Source: an uncultured Clostridia bacterium (GTDB taxonomy: Bacteria; Bacillota; Clostridia; Christensenellales; CAG-917). Taken from it: a stretch of 14,830 bases of DNA. Position numbers and translations under genes: made by a program. This document shows, piece by piece, positions 1 to 7,053 of the stretch (positions within the stretch are counted from its first letter, which is position 1; the number at the start of each line of letters is the position of its first letter). The notes beneath the pieces were generated by a model, which had not been told where the DNA came from, ran no database searches, and was given only the letters and a program-made list of their open reading frames with translations. The stretch covers positions 1-14,830 of the forward strand of contig CANREO010000013.1 of the NCBI GenBank assembly GCA_947629635.1, given 5' to 3'.

Positions 1-44
1 GTTCTTGCTTCGTTTCTTAATGTGATTTTGTTGAAATCAGCCAT
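1..44 (-). CDS. Start of a leftward gene, possibly a small cupin protein (partial)
   Basis: Only the first 14 codons are inside the window; they read MADFNKITLRNEAR. The start is well supported because AGGAGG lies a few bases upstream of the ATG on the minus strand. From memory, small single-domain cupin proteins in Clostridia often begin with a similar stretch and often lie divergent to an HxlR regulator, as here, but 14 residues cannot prove the family. A possible leftward promoter has TATACT at 98-93 with only a poor -35 element. Whatever it encodes, it is the likely target of the divergent HxlR regulator. The existence of the gene is fairly certain; the cupin name is a weak inference. Confidence 0.4.
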   Translation of the reverse strand, partial: MADFNKITLRNEAR

Positions 45-160
45 TATAAGCCTCCTGAAAAATTTTTTGTAATTCTCATTGATTACGCTAATAGTATAGC
101 AAATCAAAAAAGAAACGCATAAATGTTACAAATCTATTATCAAATAATAAATATGATACT

Positions 161-179
161 TAGTTGCTTATTTGAACTA
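161..179. promoter_or_regulatory. Candidate operator of the HxlR regulator
   Basis: A perfect inverted repeat TAGTT-N9-AACTA ends one base before the -35 element of the HxlR promoter and lies between the two divergent genes. HxlR-family proteins such as YodB and HypR bind short palindromes in their own promoter regions, so this is a reasonable autoregulatory site. The arms are only 5 bp and the region is AT-rich, so chance is possible. Confidence 0.3.
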
Positions 180-208
180 TTGACATATTTGTTTATTCGT
201 TTTATAAT
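180..208 (+). promoter_or_regulatory. Consensus sigma-A promoter of the HxlR gene
   Basis: TTGACA at 180-185 and TATAAT at 203-208 are both perfect matches, separated by exactly 17 bases. Transcription should start near 215, about 25 bases before the ATG. So strong a promoter in front of a regulator suggests that it is normally held down by a bound protein. Confidence 0.8.
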
Positions 209-239
209 GGAGTAACTTTTCAGAAGGTAGGTAGAGAGC

Positions 240-569
240 ATGTTGACAAAAGAAGAATTGCCCGAGTGTCCCGTCGCAACGACTGTACTGCTCATCGGTA
301 ATAAATGGAAACTGCTTCTTATTCGCAATTTGTTATATAAAGGCAAACAGCGTTTTACAGACTTTATCAGGACTATTCCATCCATAAGTAAAAAGGTGCT
401 GACGGACAATTTACGCGCGCTTGAAGATGACGGACTTGTCGAAAGAGCCGTGTATGCGGAAGTGCCGCCGCGCGTGGAATATTCGCTTACTCCGCTCGGA
501 ACGTCATTAAAACCTATACTTGACGCGATGTCGGATTGGGGGACGGAATATAAGTGCAGTATGCAATAA
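240..569 (+). CDS. HxlR-family winged-helix transcriptional regulator
   Basis: The 109-residue protein has the typical HxlR length and layout. An N-terminal Cys-Pro is at residues 10-11, followed by GNKWKLLLIRNL (20-31), the recognition-helix region SISKKVLTDNLRALEDDGLVER (48-69), and the wing strand with RVEYSLTPLGTSL (78-90). The conserved N-terminal cysteine (C10) is the redox-sensing residue in studied relatives such as YodB and HypR; a second cysteine is at 106. This suggests, but does not show, response to electrophiles, quinones or disulfide stress. It binds DNA as a dimer and probably controls itself and the divergent gene at the left edge. The ATG at 240 follows a purine-rich GAAGGTAGGTAGAGAG sequence. 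An intrinsic terminator lies just downstream. The family is near certain; the signal is unknown. Confidence 0.9.
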   Translation: MLTKEELPECPVATTVLLIGNKWKLLLIRNLLYKGKQRFTDFIRTIPSISKKVLTDNLRALEDDGLVERAVYAEVPPRVEYSLTPLGTSLKPILDAMSDWGTEYKCSMQ

Positions 570-590
570 AAATAGACAGGCTGTAAATTA

Positions 591-617
591 AAAGCAAGGT
601 TTCGACCTTGCTTTTTT
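591..617. terminator. Bidirectional intrinsic terminator between HxlR gene and metal ATPase
   Basis: The stem AAAGCAAGGT/ACCTTGCTTT closes on a TTCG loop and is followed by a T-run on the plus strand. On the minus strand the same hairpin is followed by TTTTAATTT. It lies between two convergent genes, so it can serve both. Confidence 0.85.
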
Positions 618-671
618 AATAGCCAAATGGCGGAATATGATACAAATTGTTATGATATTTTCCGGGGAAAC

Positions 672-2615
672 TCACTTCTGATCAAGAGCATATTTTTGTA
701 CGGTTTTATATTTGCCGTTTATTCTTATAGCGTTTAGGATCGCAATAATTGCAACTCCGACGTCGCCGAACACCGCCATCCACATGCTTGCCATGCCAAT
801 CGCGGAGAGTATGAGTATAGCCAGTTTAACGCCGAGTGAAAAGATTATGTTTTCGCGTACTATGCGCATGGTTTTTTTCGCTATTCTGCGCGCAGTGGTC
901 AGGCCGTTGAGTTCGTCGCGCATAAGCACAATGTCCGCCGCTTCGATTGCCGCGTCGCTGCCTAAGCAGCCCATTGCCACTCCGATGTCGGAGCGCATCA
1001 GCACGGGTGCGTCGTTTATGCCGTCGCCTACAAAACATAGCGTTTGATTGCTGTTTTTTTCGGCTAAAAGTCTTTCGACTTCGTTCACCTTATCGGCAGG
1101 CAATAGGCAGGCTTTGTATTCATCTACGCCAACGCGCGTTGCAATGTCGTTTGCCGTCGCCTCGCCGTCGCCGGTCAGCATGACGGTCCTCGCGCCCGAA
1201 CTTTTGAGTTCCGCAACGATTTCGGCGGCGTCGGGTTTCAATTCGTCGCGGATCACGGCGTATCCCACGTAATCGCAATTGTGCGCCACAAAAATCACAG
1301 TGCCTATGATATCCGCGTCGGGTACGGATATCCCGTATGACTCCATTAGTTTTCGATTGCCGCAAAGAATGACGTCATCATCTTTTTTTGCGACTATGCC
1401 CATGCCGGGTTCGTTTGTGAGAGTATAACTTGCGTCCGTTTTCTTATCGTATTTTCGCAATATCGATTGCGCGATGGGATGAGAGGACCCGTTTTCGGCA
1501 ATCGACGCGAGCCGCAATACTTCTTCGGCGTTTTGATGGGGATAGACTTCGACGACTTCGAAATTTCCCTTGGTCAAGGTGCCAGTCTTGTCAAAAACAA
1601 AGCTGTTTGCTTTTGCATACTTTTCAAGATAGTCGGAGCCTTTTACAAGTATACCGTATTTTGACGCGGCGCCTATCCCCGAAAAAAATCCCAGGGGAAT
1701 GGATATGACCAGCGCGCAGGGGCAGGATACGACGAGAAAACTCAAGGCTCTATATACCCAAATCGACCAATCGCCGGTAACCGCGCCCGGTATGACGGCA
1801 AGTATGAGCGCTATGATCACTACGGTAGGGGTGTAATAACGCGCGAATTTAGTGATAAAATTTTCGGTTTTGGATTTTTTGTCCGACGCTTTTTCCACAA
1901 GTTCGAGTATCTTTGACGCAGTGCTGTCGTAGTATTGCTTTTGCACTTCTAGTTCTATCGTGGATGAGATGTTGACGGATCCGCTGAGCGCCTCGTCTCC
2001 GACAGCGATCTCTTTGGGTACGGATTCGCCCGTAAGCGCGGAAACGTCCAGCGAGGTAGCGCCAGAAACGCATATTCCGTCAAGAGGCACTCTCTCGCCG
2101 GGATAAACAATTATGATTTGACCGATTTCCACTTCGTCAGGGAATACGCTCGTTACGCCGCTTTCGGTCTTTAAGTTTGCGCTGTCGGGTCTTATGTCCA
2201 AAATGGACTGTATCGACGATCTTGATTTACCGACTGCGTACCTCTGAAAAAATTCGCCGATTTGATAAAAGATCATCACAGCGCAAGCTTCGTCGAAACC
2301 TTCCGTATCAAGGCCGTTTACGCCCCTGAATATTGCGAGGGCGAATGCGCCGAGCGAAGCGACGCACATCAATAAATTTTCATCGAAAATTTGTCCGTGA
2401 AATATGTTTCTCACCGCGCGATAGACAATGTCAAAGCCTATAGTCAAGTATACGGCAAGATATAAGCCGAACGGCAACAACCAACCGTACGTTCCGCCGA
2501 TAGAGGATGCAAGCCCTATGCTCTTATCCACCGCGAAGATGGGGATGAAGGCCAAAAGCGCAATCAATATACGCGCAAGATTTGCACGCTCTTTTTTACT
2601 CAATCGATGTTTCAT
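672..2615 (-). CDS. P1B-type metal-exporting ATPase (Zn/Cd/Pb class, no N-terminal HMA domain)
   Basis: A membrane pump that moves a divalent soft metal out of the cell using ATP. All P-type landmarks are present in the 647 residues: TGES actuator loop (195-198), CPC metal-binding motif in a transmembrane helix (298-300), phosphorylated Asp in DKTGT (D342), the HP pair of the nucleotide domain (379-380), and GDGINDAP (530-537). In the last membrane helices, K597 and D618 (in GDVG) match the Lys/Asp pair that marks P1B-2 pumps such as ZntA, which move Zn, Cd and Pb rather than copper. The N-terminus runs straight into the first membrane helices; the usual HMA domain is missing here but is encoded as a separate small protein 18 bases upstream. 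The start at 2615 has only a weak ribosome site and is probably translationally coupled to that gene. It is the last gene of the sensor-HMA-ATPase operon. Confidence 0.93.
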   Translation of the reverse strand: MKHRLSKKERANLARILIALLAFIPIFAVDKSIGLASSIGGTYGWLLPFGLYLAVYLTIGFDIVYRAVRNIFHGQIFDENLLMCVASLGAFALAIFRGVNGLDTEGFDEACAVMIFYQIGEFFQRYAVGKSRSSIQSILDIRPDSANLKTESGVTSVFPDEVEIGQIIIVYPGERVPLDGICVSGATSLDVSALTGESVPKEIAVGDEALSGSVNISSTIELEVQKQYYDSTASKILELVEKASDKKSKTENFITKFARYYTPTVVIIALILAVIPGAVTGDWSIWVYRALSFLVVSCPCALVISIPLGFFSGIGAASKYGILVKGSDYLEKYAKANSFVFDKTGTLTKGNFEVVEVYPHQNAEEVLRLASIAENGSSHPIAQSILRKYDKKTDASYTLTNEPGMGIVAKKDDDVILCGNRKLMESYGISVPDADIIGTVIFVAHNCDYVGYAVIRDELKPDAAEIVAELKSSGARTVMLTGDGEATANDIATRVGVDEYKACLLPADKVNEVERLLAEKNSNQTLCFVGDGINDAPVLMRSDIGVAMGCLGSDAAIEAADIVLMRDELNGLTTARRIAKKTMRIVRENIIFSLGVKLAILILSAIGMASMWMAVFGDVGVAIIAILNAIRINGKYKTVQKYALDQK

Positions 2616-2633
2616 ATATACTTAAACGCCTGT

Positions 2634-2852
2634 TTATCTTACGATATTGCAATCAGGTTCTATTTTTTTGCAGACACGGGCCGCCGCTTCGATTATGCGA
2701 TCGAAGTCCTCCGGATCTGCGTCGATAGTCAGTCTTTGAGACATGAAATTGACGGTTGCGCTGTTTACTCCGTCCAATTTATTTATTTCTCTTTCCATTT
2801 TTGCGGCGCAATTTGCGCAGTCGAGTTCTTCCAATTTGAATGATTTTTTCAT
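2634..2852 (-). CDS. Stand-alone heavy-metal-associated (HMA) domain protein
   Basis: A 72-residue soluble protein made of one HMA (ferredoxin-like) fold. The metal-binding motif is LDCANCAAK, a CxxC at residues 12 and 15 preceded by Asp, a form common in Zn/Cd-type HMA domains. After it come the usual helix (MEREINKLDGV) and strands. The reading frame stays open further upstream, but the start used here is preceded by GGGAGGGG at good distance and gives a protein that begins right at the fold. It lies between the metal sensor gene and the ATPase gene. The ATPase lacks this domain, so the two probably form a split pump with the small protein acting as metal chaperone or regulatory domain. Specific metal is inferred from the neighbours. 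Confidence 0.88.
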   Translation of the reverse strand: MKKSFKLEELDCANCAAKMEREINKLDGVNSATVNFMSQRLTIDADPEDFDRIIEAAARVCKKIEPDCNIVR

Positions 2853-2880
2853 ATGCCCCTCCCAGGACAATATACGCGTA

Positions 2881-3219
2881 TCAGCGCTCTTCGTTGATGT
2901 GAGTGAGGCCGCATTGTATAATTTGTACGACATGATCGTCGTCCAGACAATACCTCACTTCTTTGCCCATTTTGCTGCCCTTGACAAGTTTTGCGCCTCT
3001 CAGCACTCTCAATTGATGAGAGACCGCGGATACGCTCATTCCCAGTATCTCCGCCAGCTCGAAAACATACAGATCTTTCACGGCAAGGCAACTCATGATT
3101 CGCGTGCGAGTTGGGTCGCCGAATACTTTAAAGAGTTCGGCAAGATTGTATATCGTCGTTTCGGAAGGCAATTGGCTGAGTATTTCGGACACCAGCGCGT
3201 CCTGTTTGAGTTCGTCCAT
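2881..3219 (-). CDS. ArsR/SmtB-family metal sensor, alpha-5 (zinc-type) site
   Basis: A 112-residue winged-helix repressor: FKVFGDPTRTRIMSCL (30-45), helix-turn-helix ELAEILGMSVSAVSHQLRVL (54-73), and the wing GKEVRYCLDDD (85-95). The alpha-3 cysteine site of CadC-type cadmium/lead sensors is absent: the equivalent stretch reads DLYVFEL. The C-terminal helix instead has D94, H96, H107 and E110. Their spacing is identical to D104/H106/H117/E120 of SmtB, the zinc-sensing ligands, so this is probably a zinc (or cobalt/zinc) sensor that leaves the DNA when metal binds. It is the first gene of the leftward operon with the HMA protein and the ATPase, and has its own consensus promoter and operator upstream. 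A GAGG ribosome site precedes the ATG. Confidence 0.9.
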   Translation of the reverse strand: MDELKQDALVSEILSQLPSETTIYNLAELFKVFGDPTRTRIMSCLAVKDLYVFELAEILGMSVSAVSHQLRVLRGAKLVKGSKMGKEVRYCLDDDHVVQIIQCGLTHINEER

Positions 3220-3238
3220 AATTTACCTCGTAATTTAT

Positions 3239-3270
3239 TTGAACAATTGAGCTGTTATTCAAGTGTTCAA
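3239..3270. promoter_or_regulatory. Probable operator of the ArsR/SmtB-type sensor
   Basis: The outer arms TTGAACA (3239-3245) and TGTTCAA (3264-3270) form a perfect inverted repeat. Inside lies TGAGCTGTTATTCA (3248-3261), which fits the TGAA-N6-TTCA core of SmtB/CzrA operators with one mismatch. It covers the predicted transcription start of the metal operon, just downstream of the -10 element, where a bound repressor would block initiation. Confidence 0.65.
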
Positions 3271-3274
3271 TCGT

Positions 3275-3303
3275 ATTATATGTCGCTCCGTTAAGAATGT
3301 CAA
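3275..3303 (-). promoter_or_regulatory. Consensus sigma-A promoter of the metal-export operon
   Basis: On the minus strand TTGACA (3303-3298) and TATAAT (3280-3275) are perfect and 17 bases apart. The expected start of transcription is near 3268, inside the predicted operator. Confidence 0.85.
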
Positions 3304-3419
3304 TGGATTTAAATAAAAAGTTTGCAAATTTTTATATAATGGTTCATAATCTGTATGTGCATGCGAACGTCATCCGTTCCAGACGCCGCGCGGCATAAAA
3401 TACACAATGCGGAGGGGTT

Positions 3420-4043
3420 ATGAAAGTTTTGCTTTTCAACGGGAGTTGCAAACCGCACGGTTGCACATATACGGCTCTTCAAGAAGTGGCCAAAGCGCTC
3501 AATGAAGAGGGCGTCGAGACAGAAATAATGCAAATAGGGGCAAAACCCATAAGAGATTGCGTCGCATGCGGCGGTTGCCAAGGAAAGGGGAAGTGCGTGT
3601 TTGATGACGATATAGTCAATGAACTTATTGCCAAAGCCGCGAACGCCGACGGTTTCGTATTCGGATCCCCGGTATATTTTGCGCATCCCGACGGCAGAGT
3701 GATTTGCGCGTTGGATAGGGCTTTTTATGCCGGCAGAGCGAACTTCGAACACAAACCCGGCGCTATAGTTGTGTCTGCAAGACGAGCCGGAACTACTGCG
3801 TCGTTGGACGCGCTTGAAAAGTATCTTACAATATCTCAAATGCCCGTAGTTGCTTCAACTTATTGGAATATGGTGCACGGCAATACACCTCAAGAGGTGA
3901 TGCGAGACGACGAGGGGCTGCAGACAATGCGCAATTTGGGCAAAAATATGGCGTGGCTTTTGAAGTGTATCGAGCTTGGAAAGCGCGAAGGGATCGCTCC
4001 GCCCGAGGCGCAGAGGAGCGAGCATACCAATTTTATACGCTGA
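3420..4043 (+). CDS. Iron-sulfur flavoprotein of the NAD(P)H-dependent FMN reductase family
   Basis: A 207-residue flavodoxin-fold protein. The N-terminal strand and FMN phosphate loop are KVLLFNGSCKPHGCTYTAL; a second conserved region is FVFGSPVYFAHPDG, which lines the flavin. Between them, cysteines 47, 50, 53 and 59 form C-x2-C-x2-C-x5-C, the compact motif that holds a 4Fe-4S cluster in archaeal and clostridial iron-sulfur flavoproteins (Isf). It should act in the cytoplasm as an electron carrier or reductase, but no substrate can be named; many relatives without biochemical work are simply called NAD(P)H-dependent oxidoreductases. GGAGGGG precedes the ATG. A possible promoter (TTGCAA-17-CATAAT, 3322-3350) lies upstream. 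It stands alone, followed by its own terminator, and is divergent from the metal operon, so a shared regulator is possible but not shown. Confidence 0.87.
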   Translation: MKVLLFNGSCKPHGCTYTALQEVAKALNEEGVETEIMQIGAKPIRDCVACGGCQGKGKCVFDDDIVNELIAKAANADGFVFGSPVYFAHPDGRVICALDRAFYAGRANFEHKPGAIVVSARRAGTTASLDALEKYLTISQMPVVASTYWNMVHGNTPQEVMRDDEGLQTMRNLGKNMAWLLKCIELGKREGIAPPEAQRSEHTNFIR

Positions 4044-4046
4044 ACG

Positions 4047-4070
4047 ATGTCCGCCCGTGCGGACATTTGT
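4047..4070 (+). terminator. Intrinsic terminator of the flavoprotein gene
   Basis: An 8-bp perfect stem ATGTCCGC/GCGGACAT with a CCGT loop starts four bases after the stop codon and is followed by a T-rich run (TTTGTTTA). Confidence 0.8.
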
Positions 4071-4136
4071 TTAGTGGCATATTTTGCGGATTTCGACAGA
4101 TTTGATTAAATTGTTAAATTTTTATTAAATTTTGGC

Positions 4137-4165
4137 TTGATTGTTTGCATAAATGCTGTTAGAAT
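4137..4165 (+). promoter_or_regulatory. Promoter of the GPH symporter gene, with a short palindrome in its spacer
   Basis: TTGATT (4137-4142) and TAGAAT (4160-4165) are 17 bases apart. The spacer contains GCAT-AA-ATGC (4147-4156), a perfect short palindrome that could be a repressor site. Upstream, 4106-4131 is very AT-rich with repeated TTAAATT, which could act as an UP element. Confidence 0.5.
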
Positions 4166-4219
4166 AAATTTACAATATGCTTTATATTTTATATAAGGCA
4201 AAATTTCAAGGGAGATATT

Positions 4220-6508
4220 ATGAGTAAGAAACAAGCTGCCGTCATGGAAGACGGCACTCCTAAGAGAACTTTACTCCATAAGCTGTTCGGCTCCACGCCG
4301 GGCGATGGGGAATTGCAGCCCAAAGAGGGATTGAGCTATTCGATCTGCGGCTTTGGTCAGAACCTGATCTGTACGATCGTCGGTTCCTACCTCACGGTGT
4401 TTATGACGGACGCCATTGGCTTCAGCGCGATCGCGGTCGCGTTGTTGATGCTATTTGCGCGTATTTACGACGCCGCAAACGATCCGATCATGGGCTCAAT
4501 TGTGGACAGGACGCGTACAAAGTGGGGCAAATGCCGTCCTTATATGAAGTGGATGGCGATCCCCATCATGATCATGACTATCTTGTGCTTCCTGCCTTGG
4601 TATCCCAAATCGCCGGGAGGCTTTGCCGCTGTCACGATCGTGTATTTGATCTGGGGTATGGTCTACACAGTCGCGGACGTTCCTTATTGGGGTCTTTCCA
4701 CGGCGATGTCCAACGACACATACCGCCGCGGCAACTTGCTTACGATAGCGCGTCTGCTGTGCACGTTGGGTGCAGGTATCGTCACAATCGTCGTACCTAT
4801 GATCACGTCGAACATGACCGCCGCTACGATGAACGTCACCAACGCCAGCCAGACGGTGATCAACTCTATGGAAGGCTTGTTCCGCAATGCTTATGCGATT
4901 GCGCCGGAAGTCAATCTCAACGATTGGTTCGCTCAAGTCGCAAGAGGTGAAATTGCGGGCTTGGATCCCACAAAATTTGCCGGAGTCACTACTTGGCGCG
5001 ATTACTTGGCAGGCGTTGAAAATGGCTGGGCAGGCATAGGCAGTGTGCAGGAATGGTATTCAAGTATCCTTCCTACGGTTACTGCAAAAGTTACCGATGC
5101 AACCGCATTGAAAGAGCTTACGGATGCTTTCCAATCGGCCTGCAACGCTTTGTTTGAACTCGGAGCCGCCAACCCGATTAAGGAACTTCCCAATTTGGTG
5201 GTGACAACCGGTGCGGAAAAGGTGCTCGGCACTTTCACAGGCGCAGAACTTTACGCGGCAATAGACGTTTCGAAGTTGGGTACCATGCACGACTTGAAAT
5301 ATATCTACTTTGTCGCTGCAATAGTGTGTTGCGTAATTGCGTTGCCACTGTTCTATCTCGGATTCAAAAATACCGTGGAGCGCAATCAGACGCTTGAAAC
5401 CCCTCCGTCTTTGGGCCACAACCTCAAACTATTGTTTAAGAACAAGCCGCTCATGCTCATAGTGCTTTCGGGTATCGGCGGCGCGGCGAGGATGCTGTTT
5501 ACCTATACGGGCGGCCTGTACTTTGCAAAATACGTTATGGGTCCGCAAACGGGATTTTGGATCATCAAGCCCCATGGCGACTTTGGCGGCATAGGCTTCT
5601 TCGGTGAGGCTCTGTACACTGTGTTTACGGTTGCGGTCGTCCCCGGAGGACTTATCGCTTCGTTGCTCGTGCCTTACTTTACAAAGAAATTCGGCAAGCG
5701 CAACACCTACATTTGGTCGCACATCATAGGCGGCGTAGCGATGCTCATCGCGTTTATTGTCGGTATCGCGACCGACAAGGGCGACTACACCAGCCCGGCA
5801 ACAATAGCAGTGCTAATTATCGCTCTTGTCATCGGAGGCATACCGCAAGGTTTCGGAAACATAATTACATACGCAATGATCGGCGACACGGTCGAATATC
5901 TCGAGCTCAAGACGGGCGAGAGAGCGGAAGGAATCTGCTTTGCAATGCAGACGCTCATCAACAAGATAGGTATGGCGGTTGGCGCCTTTGTGGGCGTGTT
6001 GGCATATTATCTTGCAGACGTCGAAGCCGGCAACGTCGCGGCAGTCACAAAAGAGAGTAAGGATACGATGTGGACGATCCTTATGCTCGTAGCGGCTATC
6101 TCATTCTTCCTTACTGTCATTCCGCTCTTCTTCTACAAGTTCAACGAGAAGGAACAACAGGAGGCTGTTGAGGAGATCAAGAAGAGAAAGGCTGCTTTGG
6201 CTCTTGAAAACGGCGAGGCGGTTTTAGACGCGGCAGACGCTCAAGGGATTGTCATAGATGCGGCTGAGGAAGGATACGCGCCCAATATGCCGTTTGCGGG
6301 CGGCAGCGTCGGTACGGTGCCCATATTCGAGCAAGACGAGGAAAAGTTGGAAGAAGAAATAATATCCGAAGATCTTCCCGAATTGTCGAAGCTTTTGGAT
6401 GAGGACGAAGCATCTCAACCCGAAAATAAGCCTATCGACGACGCAGTCGACGCTGAAAGTCCGGCAGAGTCGGCAAAAGACGAAGCCGATGACGAGGGTG
6501 AAAACTAA
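4220..6508 (+). CDS. GPH-family sugar:cation symporter with large outer loop and acidic tail
   Basis: A membrane transporter of the glycoside-pentoside-hexuronide family (MelB/XynP type). The family signature between helices 2 and 3, DAANDPIMGSIVDRTRT, is at 84-100 and GKCRPYM follows. D84, D88 and D153 (ADVPYW) match the cation-binding aspartates D55, D59 and D124 of MelB. The second signature, GDTVEYLELKTGERAEG, is at 555-571. At 762 residues it is about 250-300 longer than usual. One addition, about 196-357, lies between the helices ending VVPMI and beginning YIYFVAAIV, and should face outside. The other is a C-terminal tail, 641-762, rich in Glu, Asp and Ala and predicted cytoplasmic. GGGAG precedes the ATG. 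No glycosidase or sugar kinase is adjacent, so the substrate cannot be named. Confidence 0.9.
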   Translation: MSKKQAAVMEDGTPKRTLLHKLFGSTPGDGELQPKEGLSYSICGFGQNLICTIVGSYLTVFMTDAIGFSAIAVALLMLFARIYDAANDPIMGSIVDRTRTKWGKCRPYMKWMAIPIMIMTILCFLPWYPKSPGGFAAVTIVYLIWGMVYTVADVPYWGLSTAMSNDTYRRGNLLTIARLLCTLGAGIVTIVVPMITSNMTAATMNVTNASQTVINSMEGLFRNAYAIAPEVNLNDWFAQVARGEIAGLDPTKFAGVTTWRDYLAGVENGWAGIGSVQEWYSSILPTVTAKVTDATALKELTDAFQSACNALFELGAANPIKELPNLVVTTGAEKVLGTFTGAELYAAIDVSKLGTMHDLKYIYFVAAIVCCVIALPLFYLGFKNTVERNQTLETPPSLGHNLKLLFKNKPLMLIVLSGIGGAARMLFTYTGGLYFAKYVMGPQTGFWIIKPHGDFGGIGFFGEALYTVFTVAVVPGGLIASLLVPYFTKKFGKRNTYIWSHIIGGVAMLIAFIVGIATDKGDYTSPATIAVLIIALVIGGIPQGFGNIITYAMIGDTVEYLELKTGERAEGICFAMQTLINKIGMAVGAFVGVLAYYLADVEAGNVAAVTKESKDTMWTILMLVAAISFFLTVIPLFFYKFNEKEQQEAVEEIKKRKAALALENGEAVLDAADAQGIVIDAAEEGYAPNMPFAGGSVGTVPIFEQDEEKLEEEIISEDLPELSKLLDEDEASQPENKPIDDAVDAESPAESAKDEADDEGEN

Positions 6509-6519
6509 TATCGCATGTA

Positions 6520-6552
6520 TGAGGCAAGGTGTTTTATATACGCCTTGCCTCA
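6520..6552. terminator. Hairpin between symporter and MarR genes, no clear U-run
   Basis: A perfect 10-bp stem TGAGGCAAGG/CCTTGCCTCA, extendable by two more pairs, closes an AT-rich loop. It starts 12 bases after the symporter stop. Neither strand has a proper T-run after it (plus strand: GTATATATTGT), so it may be a weak terminator, an mRNA 3'-end stabiliser or a processing site. Confidence 0.45.
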
Positions 6553-6559
6553 GTATATA

Positions 6560-6587
6560 TTGTAAGTGATAATAGTAAAGTTATAAA
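6560..6587 (+). promoter_or_regulatory. Weak candidate promoter of the MarR-adhE operon
   Basis: TTGTAA (6560-6565) and TATAAA (6582-6587) are 16 bases apart. Downstream, ATATACAA occurs twice in a row (6587-6602), which gives alternative -10-like sequences even closer to the start codon. No Rex-type site (TTGTTAA-N4-TTAACAA), often seen before adhE in Firmicutes, is visible. Confidence 0.3.
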
Positions 6588-6606
6588 TATACAAATATAC
6601 AAGTTT

Positions 6607-7053
6607 ATGATAAGAGACAAACAAACCGAAAATGCAATGTATTATCTCGCGGCATTCAGGCGTATACTTCATCAATATCAAAGTTGCCATGCCAAGGCGC
6701 TTGAGGGATATGAGCTTTCGCCAAACGAAATTTCGGTTTTGTCCTGTCTTGGCGAAAGCACTACGGCTTCGCAAATCGCCGAAGAGTTCGATGTTTCCAA
6801 GGCTCTTGTGTCGAGAAGCGTAAAATTGCTCAAACAAAGAGGAATGATCGATGTCGCCATTTCTGCCAACGATAAGCGAGAACAAGTGTTGTCGCTGACG
6901 CCGAAGGGAGATGAGGCGGCAAAAATCATAGCCGCTACTAACGACGATTTCGTAAAACGCATGATGGCGTCGCTTGACGGCGACAAACAGTCGGTGTTTA
7001 AGTTGTTGTTAAAGCTTATCATCGCCAATCTCAATATCGGGGGAGCAAAATGA
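6607..7053 (+). CDS. MarR-family winged-helix regulator
   Basis: With the start at 6607 the protein has 148 residues, normal for MarR. The winged helix runs from about 38 to 105: LSPNEISVLSCLGESTTASQ, then IAEEFDVSKALVSRSVKLLKQRGMI with the recognition helix near 64-77, and a wing with the family's Asp-Lys-Arg (89-91). Helices at both ends form the dimer interface. The frame stays open 26 codons further upstream, but that extension would run into the preceding hairpin and does not look like protein. No ribosome binding site is visible before the chosen ATG, so the message may have a very short leader. Its stop overlaps the next start by four bases (ATGA), which implies translational coupling. 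It heads the operon with the M28-like protein, AdhE and the kinase and probably controls it; the ligand is unknown. Confidence 0.88.
   Translation: MIRDKQTENAMYYLAAFRRILHQYQSCHAKALEGYELSPNEISVLSCLGESTTASQIAEEFDVSKALVSRSVKLLKQRGMIDVAISANDKREQVLSLTPKGDEAAKIIAATNDDFVKRMMASLDGDKQSVFKLLLKLIIANLNIGGAK

Noticed and set aside
4106..4131. A Rex operator upstream of the symporter
   Set aside because: TTGTTAA is present but the second half (TTAACAA at four bases distance) is not; the likeness comes from AT-rich sequence with repeated TTAAAT.
6529..6606. Upstream extension of the MarR protein (26 more residues)
   Set aside because: It would start inside the intergenic hairpin and run through the AT-rich promoter; MarR proteins normally begin near the chosen start.
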